This document shows positions 43,911 to 51,908 of a DNA stretch of 62,771 nucleotides, piece by piece. Origin of the DNA: an uncultured Prevotellaceae bacterium (GTDB lineage Bacteria > Bacteroidota > Bacteroidia > Bacteroidales > Bacteroidaceae). The position numbers and the translations under genes are program-made. The DNA is taken from contig CADADN010000047.1 in NCBI GenBank assembly GCA_902786665.1, positions 1-62,771 of the forward strand, read 5' to 3'. The notes beneath the pieces are model-generated. The model had not been told where the DNA came from and made no database searches. It saw only the letters and a program-made list of their open reading frames with translations. Each line of letters begins with the position of its first letter. Position 1 is the stretch's first letter.

Positions 43911-45823
43911 TAGGGATTGTTCATCGAGAAGCGACGCCAGACAGTGGAAGTCTTGCCGCCGCCCTTGACACGTTGAAGCTCCGCGGCCCCGACGACAGCG
44001 GCATGTGGCAAGACGAGCATGTCGCCCTAGGTCACAGACGCCTTTCCATTGTCGGAGTAAGGCGCGGGCGCCAACCCATCAGTTCTCCCGACGGAATGAT
44101 AACCATCGTGGTGAACGGCGAGTTTTACGACTACCAAAGGCTGAGGCAGGAACTTTCATCAGCCTACACCTTCCAGACAGACACCGACAGCGAACTGCTG
44201 ATACCCCTCTACCAGAAATATGGCTATGTTGCCATGATGGAGCACCTGAGAGGTGAGTTCGCCTTCCTGCTATATGACAAGAGAAAGCGCTTGCTCGTAG
44301 CCGGAAGAGACCGTTTCGGCATCAAACCCTTGTGCTGGTGGGATGATGGCAAGAGGCTGATCATTGCATCGAAGGCAAAAGCCATCCATGCCTGTGGCGT
44401 CAAGGCCGAATGGGATGAATACAGCCTGATGCAAGCACTTTCCATACAATACCAGCCTACCGACCGCACTTTCTTCAAGGGCGTCAGGCAATTGGAGCCA
44501 GGGCATCTGTTGGTGTTGAATGATGGTTGCAAAAAGAAAGACATCACTTATTGGGACATGAGCTATCCTGTAGCAAGTGACGAGCCTGCACTGACATATG
44601 CTCAAGAGCAACAACATATAGATGAATTTCACGAACTGCTGCTCCATTCCATCCAACTTCGTCTTCAGAGTGATGTACCAGCATGTTGTCATCTCAGCGG
44701 TGGCCTCGACTCCAGCGCTATCGCAGGCATCATGGCCCATCTGACAGGCGAGCCTGTTCATTGTTTTTCGATTGTTTTCCCCAAGGCAGATGCCGAATAC
44801 GACGAGAACGGTTTCGCCACAGAAACCGCCGAGCACTGTGGCGCCGTGTTGCACAGGGTGGAGGTAAGTCAGCACGACATTCTCAGACACCTGCCCGAAG
44901 CCGTATACCATAGCGAAGGATTGGCGGTCAACGGCCATCTGTCGTGCAAATACCTTCTTAACAAGAGCATCCACGAGGCAGGGTTCAAAGTGGCATTGAC
45001 AGGCGAATGCGCCGACGAATGCCTGGCAGGCTATCCTCATCTGCGAAAAGACCTTTTTGCCACGTTGCCAGCCAAAGAGCAGGAAGCGCTGACAAGGCAG
45101 CTCTACCATACCAACCTGGCCATAACAGGGACGGAGATTGCCGTTGGCGACACACTCTGCTGTGACAGTCTGGTCGAGCATCTGGGCTTTGTCCCATCTT
45201 TCCTCGCAGCCAAGGCCGGCATTGGCCACAAAATGTACAACTATCTCGACAGCGACATGCTTCACAGTTGCCGCAGCCACGATTTTCTCCGCGAGATGTC
45301 ATACCATCATCAAATAGAGACCAAACTTCCTGGGTTGCACCCCGTCAACCAGTCGCTGTATCTATGGAACAAGCATGCGCTCTGCAACTACATATTGGGT
45401 ACGCTTGGCGATGGCTGTGAGATGTCGGCATCGGTTGAAGGGCGTTTGCCTTTCCTCGACCATCATCTATTTGAGCATGCCGCCCATCTTCCCATGCAAA
45501 TGAAGATAAGAGACCATGTCAATGAGAAATACGTGCTGAAGGAAGCGGCTCGTCCCCATATCACAGACCGTGTATACCGAAGGCAGAAGCATCCTTTCCA
45601 AGCACCTCCTCTGACTCGATTTTTCGGAAAGTCGGAATACGAACAAATATACGACGAGCTGACATCCGACAGCTTAATGACCATGGGGGTCTTCAATAGA
45701 GACGCCATCACCGCCTTGCTGGAGTCGCTTCCATCCATGAGCATATTAGGGCAGACCGTCTACGAACCTGTGGTGATGCTCATGCTTACCATTTTCCATA
45801 TGAACCAAAAGCTAATGAACTGA
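43898..45823 (+). CDS. asnB: Asparagine synthetase (glutamine-hydrolysing) family
   Basis: The 641-residue protein has the class II glutaminase half starting with Cys2 (MCGIVGIVHRE; LRGPDDSG; GHRRLSIVG; VNGEFYDYQ) and the synthetase half with the pyrophosphate loop HLSGGLDSS (~264-272) and ALTGECADECLAGYPH. Length fits the ~600-residue group that makes asparagine or transfers ammonia to other carboxylates in secondary metabolism. Within this overlapping operon it probably amidates a pathway intermediate, rather than serving general Asn supply. It overlaps the dehydrogenase-like gene by 13 bp and ends 1 bp before the methyltransferase gene. Confidence 0.85.
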   Translation: MCGIVGIVHREATPDSGSLAAALDTLKLRGPDDSGMWQDEHVALGHRRLSIVGVRRGRQPISSPDGMITIVVNGEFYDYQRLRQELSSAYTFQTDTDSELLIPLYQKYGYVAMMEHLRGEFAFLLYDKRKRLLVAGRDRFGIKPLCWWDDGKRLIIASKAKAIHACGVKAEWDEYSLMQALSIQYQPTDRTFFKGVRQLEPGHLLVLNDGCKKKDITYWDMSYPVASDEPALTYAQEQQHIDEFHELLLHSIQLRLQSDVPACCHLSGGLDSSAIAGIMAHLTGEPVHCFSIVFPKADAEYDENGFATETAEHCGAVLHRVEVSQHDILRHLPEAVYHSEGLAVNGHLSCKYLLNKSIHEAGFKVALTGECADECLAGYPHLRKDLFATLPAKEQEALTRQLYHTNLAITGTEIAVGDTLCCDSLVEHLGFVPSFLAAKAGIGHKMYNYLDSDMLHSCRSHDFLREMSYHHQIETKLPGLHPVNQSLYLWNKHALCNYILGTLGDGCEMSASVEGRLPFLDHHLFEHAAHLPMQMKIRDHVNEKYVLKEAARPHITDRVYRRQKHPFQAPPLTRFFGKSEYEQIYDELTSDSLMTMGVFNRDAITALLESLPSMSILGQTVYEPVVMLMLTIFHMNQKLMN

Positions 45824-45824
45824 A

Positions 45825-46580
45825 ATGATGGAGACCAACAAGAGCAAGAAAGAGAAATGGTGGATAGACTTCTTCAAAGGTGACTTTACGGAAGTCGTGC
45901 TCAACCAACAAGCTGCAGAAACGGTGAGTTTCATGCAGCAGACAGGGCAGTTGCGGCCTGGAATGAAAGTCTTCGACCAGTGTTGCGGGAAAGGCTACCT
46001 GGCTCATGAATTAGACGCAGCCGGGCTGAGAGTTACGGGCATTGACATCTCCGAACCTTATATTGAGTATGCCCGCACGCACCTTGCCTCTCCCCGTGCC
46101 GAATTCGTGTTAGGCGATGCCGAGACCTTCCATCGGCCGGAGGAATACGACATCTCCATCAATTGGAACACCAGTTTCGGATATAATGAAGATGACGGAC
46201 AAAACGAACGGATGTTGGTGCCTTTCAGCAACAACCTGAAGCGAAACGGGCAATTCTTCTTCTCGACAATGAATCCATTGTTCATCAACAAGCACTTCCA
46301 GCGTTTCATTGTCAAACAAGTGCCATCGGGCGACAGCACCATCATCACCATTCGTGAAAGCAGGATAGAAGACGGTATGATGAAATCAGACTGGCTGATA
46401 GTCCATCCCGACGGTCATCGTGAAACAGCATTCGGACAGACGAAGCTTTACAGTGTCGAGCAATTCCAGACCATGTTTCTGCGCCATGGCCTTCAAGTGG
46501 AACAGGTCTATGGCGACATCTCCCTTTCACCCTATGACGAAGACCACCCAAGCATGATACTCTATGGGCACAAAGTGTGA
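45825..46580 (+). CDS. Class I SAM-dependent methyltransferase
   Basis: The 251-residue protein has the SAM-binding motif MKVFDQCCGKGYLAHELDAA (~45-64; two Cys where Gly is common), VTGIDISEPYIEYAR (acidic loop) and AEFVLGDAETF. The C-terminal half is beta-rich (STIITIRESRIEDGMM). It resembles small-molecule methyltransferases of the UbiE/SmtA sort; the substrate is unknown. It starts 1 bp after the asnB stop (ATG ATG) and its last 17 bp overlap the A-T-R gene, so the genes are co-translated. Confidence 0.82.
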   Translation: MMETNKSKKEKWWIDFFKGDFTEVVLNQQAAETVSFMQQTGQLRPGMKVFDQCCGKGYLAHELDAAGLRVTGIDISEPYIEYARTHLASPRAEFVLGDAETFHRPEEYDISINWNTSFGYNEDDGQNERMLVPFSNNLKRNGQFFFSTMNPLFINKHFQRFIVKQVPSGDSTIITIRESRIEDGMMKSDWLIVHPDGHRETAFGQTKLYSVEQFQTMFLRHGLQVEQVYGDISLSPYDEDHPSMILYGHKV

Positions 46581-49428
46581 TGACATCCTTCTCGTACTTC
46601 ACAAGACCTGCCAGGCTTACCCCGACCAGGCAGCCGTGGTGGAAGGTGCTGGCGATGCGCTCACATACCGGCAGCTTTGGCAACAAGCCCGACGAGTGGC
46701 AGAGTACATCAAACGCCACAGTGAAGGGAGCAGTTTCATAGGTCTCCACCTACCCAAATCCTCAGCATACATCGTCAGTATGATAGGTTGCTGGATGTCG
46801 GGGAAAGCTTTTGTCCCCATAGGTACAGACCTGCCACCCGCCCGACAGCGATTCATAACAACCCATGCAGACATCGCCCTCTGCCTGGACAAAGACTCCT
46901 ATCCCGACGCATTGTCGTGCCCCATGACGGATGCCATCGCCCCGTGCCAGCCAAACGCCCCGGCATACATCATTTACAGTTCGGGGAGCACGGGAGCACC
47001 AAAAGGCATACTTGTTGGGCATTCAGGACTCTGCAACCTTGCTCGATGCCAGCAGCATGCATTTGGCGTGAATTCCCATTCACGTTACCTGTTCTTCCTG
47101 TCAGTCAACTTCGACGCCTCCATCTCCGACATCCTTGTCACGCTGACATCGGGAGCCACCCTGGTCATTGAACCCATGTCAGGGGAACAGTTGTCGGCCA
47201 AGTTGTTCGAGGTGATCAGGATGCGCTGTGTGACACATGCCGACATACCACCGTCATTATTACGGATGGCAAGTCCGGAGCATTGCCCCGACTGCCTGCA
47301 AACCATCATCATCGGTGGTGAGCCAGCCGACATCGAGACGGTGAGACGCTGGAGTCGCAGGCTCAGGCTCATCAATGTATACGGTCCAACAGAAGCAACC
47401 GTCTGCACCAGCCTATGTCGATGCGACGAGCATTGGAATGCGCCGCTTCTGGGCGATGTGATTGAGAACACTCATTACAAGGTGCATGCAGACGGGCGAT
47501 TGGACGCGACGGATGGCGAACTGTGGATTTCCGGCATAGGTCTTGCCATAGGCTACTACAAAGACGAGGAACAGACGAGAAAGAAGTTTCCCGTCGTCGA
47601 CGGTGTGCGCTATTACAGGACCTCCGACCACGTCCGCATCAACCACGACGGCAAGTTGGAATTTATCGGGAGGATAGACAGACAAGTGAAGATGCACGGC
47701 CAACTCATCGAACTGGAGGAAATAGAGCATGTGCTCCGCAGCCACAGACATGTGGGCAAAGTGGCAGCCGTCAAAAGAGCCATTAGCGCGGAGAATGCCA
47801 AGGAGGCCATCATCGCTTTCATACAACCTTTGGACGACAAGGTGACACAGAGCGACATGGAGCGGCAGTTACGACAGTGTTGCAAGCACCATCTGCCCGT
47901 CTGGATGACGCCCTCCTTTTTCGAGTTCGTCAGCCACATGCCACTCACGCCTTCAGGGAAGACCGACCTTCAAGCACTTATGACGATGCCACTCCACCGT
48001 GACCAAGCCGTCAATACGGAATATCAATATGCGACGAAAGAGGAAGAGGCCATTGCACGCATCATGTCCGACATCCTCAAACTGCCATCCGTGGGGCCTG
48101 ACGACGATTTTTTCCTATGTGGCGGTGATTCACTCGACACCATCATATTGATATCCAAGTTACAGCAAATAGGCGTGGCAGCCACTTCCGCCGAACTCCA
48201 TCAATGGCCCACCCCTCGACAATTGGCACAAATGAGGAATGAAAGCACCTCCATGCGCTTGCACTCATCCCAACTCGAGAGCCAGTGGTCATACCCATTC
48301 ACACCTGACAAGCTCAAAACCGCCAAGGAGACAACCAACAAGTTTCTTGTAACAGGAGCAACAGGTTTCTTAGGTTCCCACCTCCTTTGCGAACTATTGA
48401 GCAGAGGCCAGCGCACCAAGGCCGCATGCTTGGTAAGATGCACGTCGCCAGCCAAGGGCAAAGAAAGGGTCAGAGACACTTTTCTCAGGTATGGCCTCGA
48501 TGCGAGAATGCTGAAAGACATAGAGATTGTTTGTGGAGACATCACCCGGCCTTGTCTCGGCATCCCGTCGGACGACTACGAGCGATTATCTTATGAGGTG
48601 ACCACCGTGCTTCACTGCGCAGCCGCCATCAACATGCTGTCCAATTACGAAACGCTGAAAGGAACCAATGTCATCGGTACAAGAAACATCATCGCTTTCT
48701 GCATGACAGGAGTCAGAAAGAAATTGCATTATGCATCCACCCTTTCAGTCTTTGTTTCAACCGACAGGAATCAAGGGACGGTGTATGAAAGCGATGATTT
48801 GAGCACCCCCACCCATATCCATGGCGGATATGGGCAGACCAAGTTCGTTGCCGAAAAAATGGTGCAGTCCATTCCACCTGCCTACTGCGATGCTTTCATC
48901 TATCGCTATGGACTTCTATGCGGCGACACCGAGCATGGCCAATCAGCCCCCAAGGACTTTCTTGGCATGTTCTTCCGGGGAGCGAGGAAAGTTGGCTGTC
49001 TTCCCTTCGACAAGTCAGATGCCATGGCAGTGGACATCACCCCCATAGACCAGGCATCGCATATCGTGGCAGACATCATTGGCCACAACCAACCAGGAGT
49101 ATATCATATTGCATGTGAAAACCCATTGAACTATAACGTCCTATGCACCATCATGAAGGAAGGAGGCACCATCTCAGACATCATGGAATACGAAGAATGG
49201 AAGGAAGCGGCATGCCATCATGCCGGCGACGCCGACGTCCAGGCTCTGCGCATGTCGCTCTGCCGTATGGACCCGATGTTGTTCAGGCAGATGAGGTACA
49301 TGGATTTGTTTCAGACCACCGGGATACGATTCGACATGACCAACACCCATGCCGCCACTTCCCAACGGTGCATACAATACAAAGAACTCATTCAAACCTA
49401 TATCAGGCAATCGTATGAAACATTATAA
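46564..49428 (+). CDS. NRPS-like adenylation-carrier-reductase protein
   Basis: The 954-residue protein has three modules. The adenylation domain (~10-480) shows A3 YIIYSSGSTGAPKG (135-148), A4 FDAS (183-186), A5 NVYGPTEAT (271-279), A8 FIGRIDRQVKMHG (367-379) and A10 Lys466 in LTPSGKTDL. The carrier domain (~490-560) has GGDSL with Ser523 for phosphopantetheine. The thioester reductase (~592-954) has GATGFLG (598-604) and YGQTK (756-760). It should activate an amino or carboxylic acid, hold it as a thioester and release it as aldehyde or alcohol, as Lys2-type and carboxylate reductases do. No condensation domain is present. My rough alignment gives the pocket residues as D-A-S-D-I-G-V-V-K; I cannot assign a substrate from this. 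Confidence 0.92.
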   Translation: MGTKCDDILLVLHKTCQAYPDQAAVVEGAGDALTYRQLWQQARRVAEYIKRHSEGSSFIGLHLPKSSAYIVSMIGCWMSGKAFVPIGTDLPPARQRFITTHADIALCLDKDSYPDALSCPMTDAIAPCQPNAPAYIIYSSGSTGAPKGILVGHSGLCNLARCQQHAFGVNSHSRYLFFLSVNFDASISDILVTLTSGATLVIEPMSGEQLSAKLFEVIRMRCVTHADIPPSLLRMASPEHCPDCLQTIIIGGEPADIETVRRWSRRLRLINVYGPTEATVCTSLCRCDEHWNAPLLGDVIENTHYKVHADGRLDATDGELWISGIGLAIGYYKDEEQTRKKFPVVDGVRYYRTSDHVRINHDGKLEFIGRIDRQVKMHGQLIELEEIEHVLRSHRHVGKVAAVKRAISAENAKEAIIAFIQPLDDKVTQSDMERQLRQCCKHHLPVWMTPSFFEFVSHMPLTPSGKTDLQALMTMPLHRDQAVNTEYQYATKEEEAIARIMSDILKLPSVGPDDDFFLCGGDSLDTIILISKLQQIGVAATSAELHQWPTPRQLAQMRNESTSMRLHSSQLESQWSYPFTPDKLKTAKETTNKFLVTGATGFLGSHLLCELLSRGQRTKAACLVRCTSPAKGKERVRDTFLRYGLDARMLKDIEIVCGDITRPCLGIPSDDYERLSYEVTTVLHCAAAINMLSNYETLKGTNVIGTRNIIAFCMTGVRKKLHYASTLSVFVSTDRNQGTVYESDDLSTPTHIHGGYGQTKFVAEKMVQSIPPAYCDAFIYRYGLLCGDTEHGQSAPKDFLGMFFRGARKVGCLPFDKSDAMAVDITPIDQASHIVADIIGHNQPGVYHIACENPLNYNVLCTIMKEGGTISDIMEYEEWKEAACHHAGDADVQALRMSLCRMDPMLFRQMRYMDLFQTTGIRFDMTNTHAATSQRCIQYKELIQTYIRQSYETL

Positions 49429-50413
49429 TACAGGTTTTGTCTTGGGAAAGTTTTGTCCATTGCACAGGGGACACATGCTTCTCATCCAACGTGCACTGGA
49501 TGCTTGCGAGAAGGTTTATATCGTCGTTGACAACATCATGGACGAAGTGATACCCGTAAAGCGACGCATGCAATGGGTGAAAAAGCAACACCCCGCCACG
49601 GTAGTGCTGACTCAAAGCCACCCACTACCACAGGATCCCTCGGAAACCCCTATGTTCTGGGATATCTGGCGCAAGGAACTATTGCACTTGCTGCCCCAAT
49701 CAATAGATGCCGTCTTTGCTTCAGAGCGGTATGGGGCAAGACTGGCAAAAGAACTGTCGTCCGATTTTGTGATGGTGGATTACGACCGGCAAATCGTGCC
49801 TGTCTCTGCCACACTTGTTCGTCAAGACATCATCGGCCAATGGCAATACCTGGCCCCCGTGGTTCAAGATGATTTTCGAAAAGCCGTATGCATCTATGGC
49901 CCGGAATCGACAGGGAAATCCACGCTTACCAAACAATTAGCCGAACATTACCATGTTCCCTACGTGGAAGAGTACGCCAAACAAGTCATCGACTCAAAGC
50001 ACGGAGACATTGTTTTTGAGGACATGGAGATGATTGTGAAAGGGCATTTCAAAGCCGTAGAAGAAGCGCTGCTGCAAAACGCCCCATTGGTGTTTGTGGA
50101 TACAGACGCCATCATTTCCAAACTTTGGTCAAATGAACTGTTTGGAAAAGAATCACCCGTCGTCGAGGAATACATTGCCAGGCAGCAATTCGACTACTAT
50201 TTATTACTTGATGTCGACCTGCCTTGGGTGAATGACATTCACCGCTATCGTCCGAAAGAAAGAGAATCCTTCTTCCACAAGTGCGAGGAGCAGCTCATCA
50301 AACGGGGAAAAGCCTATTCTGTAATTCGTGGAGAAAACGAACAGCGCTTGATTAATGCCATCAAGTACGTCGACGGGCTGTTCCATATTGGCCAAGTATT
50401 CCACACGAAATAA
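49415..50413 (+). CDS. nadR: NadR-like NMN adenylyltransferase / ribosylnicotinamide kinase
   Basis: The ~332-residue protein starts at ATG 49415 inside the end of the A-T-R gene. The N-terminal nucleotidyltransferase has GFVLGKFCPLHRGHM (H-x-G-H) and the C-terminal kinase has the Walker A loop GPESTGKST, plus VDTDAIISKLW. NadR proteins make NAD from nicotinamide riboside. No repressor helix-turn-helix is present, as is usual in Bacteroidetes. Its tight link to a biosynthetic operon is unusual. It may supply NAD(P)H for the reductase domain, be a chance operon member, or adenylylate a pathway product. Confidence 0.88.
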   Translation: MKHYNTGFVLGKFCPLHRGHMLLIQRALDACEKVYIVVDNIMDEVIPVKRRMQWVKKQHPATVVLTQSHPLPQDPSETPMFWDIWRKELLHLLPQSIDAVFASERYGARLAKELSSDFVMVDYDRQIVPVSATLVRQDIIGQWQYLAPVVQDDFRKAVCIYGPESTGKSTLTKQLAEHYHVPYVEEYAKQVIDSKHGDIVFEDMEMIVKGHFKAVEEALLQNAPLVFVDTDAIISKLWSNELFGKESPVVEEYIARQQFDYYLLLDVDLPWVNDIHRYRPKERESFFHKCEEQLIKRGKAYSVIRGENEQRLINAIKYVDGLFHIGQVFHTK

Positions 50414-50456
50414 AGCGGGAAAAGACCTAAAAACATATTTTTCTTCTTGACTGATA

Positions 50457-50484
50457 CTCGTTATCAAAAAAATTGCTATATTTG
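50457..50484 (+). promoter_or_regulatory. Promoter of the M18 aminopeptidase gene
   Basis: TTG (50457-50459), 17 bp, TATATTTG (50477-50484). It implies that the start is ATG 50558 and not the in-frame ATG 50492, which would leave a leader of only a few bases. Confidence 0.55.
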
Positions 50485-50557
50485 CATAAAAATGGAGTAT
50501 CACCACCAAAATTTTATACAATATCATCCCAAGTCAAACACCTATACGATTAGAACC

Positions 50558-51856
50558 ATGGTACAACGTTTATTGGATTTCCTCAACGCCTCCCCCGTCG
50601 GCTTCCTTGCCGTCAAGAACATCGCCATTGAACTGGAGAAAAACGGCTATCGTCGAATCGACCCCACCAAGCCCCTTGACAAGGTGAAAGCCGGCGACAA
50701 ACTGTATGTGACGAAGAACGACTCCTCCATCCATGCTTTCATGATGGGCAGCAAACCAATGTCGGACATTGGTTTCAAGATGATTTGCGCCCATTGCGAC
50801 TCCCCCACCTTCCGCATCAAGCCCAGCGCCGAGATAACCTGCGAGGGCGGCATCGTGAAACTGAACACGGAGGTGTATGGCGGTCCGATCATGTCCACTT
50901 GGTTCGACCGTCCGCTGACCATTGCCGGGCGTGTCATCATAAGGAGCTACGATGTCTTCCATCCACAGACGCTGCTTCTCCACTTCAAGCGCCCATTGCT
51001 CCAAATCAGCAACCTCGCCATCCACTTCAACCGCCAAGTAAACGATGGCGTGCACCTGAGCAGGCAAAAAGACATGCTTCCCATCCTGGGCATCATCAAC
51101 AGCCGCCTCGAATTGGACGAGATGCTGATGAACCTCATCTTGGAGGAAGCCAACAAACAAATGCCCGTGAAACAAGAAGACATCCTCGACTTCGACCTCT
51201 ACCTCGCAGACGCCACGCCAGCCTGCACCTTCGGCGCCCACGATGAATTCATATCCTCAGGAAGACTTGACGACCTCTCCATGTGCTTCGCTGGTCTGGA
51301 AGCGCTGCTTGCCTCAAAGAAAGACGACACCACCAAGGTGTTGGCCATCTTCGACAACGAGGAGACGGGTTCGCTCACCAAGCAGGGTGCCGGCAGTCCG
51401 TTCCTCGCCACGATGCTCAGACGCCTCACCATAGCCCAAGGCGGGACGGAGGAGGCATTCAGCCAAGCAGTGGAACGCGCCTTCATGGTGTCGGCCGACA
51501 ATGCCCATGCCTGGCACCCCAACTACCCTGAGAAATACGACCCCACCAACCACCCCATGCTGGGAGGGGGACCAGTCATCAAACTCAACGCGGCACAGAA
51601 ATACGCCACCGACGCCATGTCGGCCGCCATCTTCGCCGAGATATGCAGGAAAGCCGGAGTGCCCTGCCAACGGTTCGTCAACCACAGCGACGTGGCTGGC
51701 GGCAGCACTCTGGGAAACATCCTGGCGTCGTCCATTCCCCTTCGGGGCGTGGACATGGGCAATGCCATTCTCGCCATGCACAGCTGCAGGGAAACCGGCA
51801 GCACAGCCGACCACGTCTATTGCGTGAAGGCTTTCACGCAGTTTTTTGAGGAATAG
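50558..51856 (+). CDS. M18 family aminopeptidase
   Basis: The 432-residue protein matches the dinuclear-zinc aminopeptidases of family M18 in length and motifs: ICAHCDSPTFRIKPS (first zinc ligand), EVYGGPIMSTWFDRPL, DNEETGSLTKQGAGSPF (catalytic Glu pair), DNAHAWHPNYPEK and VNHSDVAGGSTLGNILAS (zinc His). It cleaves N-terminal residues from peptides in the cytosol, with acidic or broad specificity depending on the member. No signal peptide. It is not part of the preceding operon, as it has its own promoter. Short AATAGGAGAT-like repeats follow at 51857-51900. Confidence 0.88.
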   Translation: MVQRLLDFLNASPVGFLAVKNIAIELEKNGYRRIDPTKPLDKVKAGDKLYVTKNDSSIHAFMMGSKPMSDIGFKMICAHCDSPTFRIKPSAEITCEGGIVKLNTEVYGGPIMSTWFDRPLTIAGRVIIRSYDVFHPQTLLLHFKRPLLQISNLAIHFNRQVNDGVHLSRQKDMLPILGIINSRLELDEMLMNLILEEANKQMPVKQEDILDFDLYLADATPACTFGAHDEFISSGRLDDLSMCFAGLEALLASKKDDTTKVLAIFDNEETGSLTKQGAGSPFLATMLRRLTIAQGGTEEAFSQAVERAFMVSADNAHAWHPNYPEKYDPTNHPMLGGGPVIKLNAAQKYATDAMSAAIFAEICRKAGVPCQRFVNHSDVAGGSTLGNILASSIPLRGVDMGNAILAMHSCRETGSTADHVYCVKAFTQFFEE

Positions 51857-51908
51857 GAGGTTATAGGAGATAATAGGAGTCAATAGGAGATTTTAGGAGA
51901 TGACGGGC

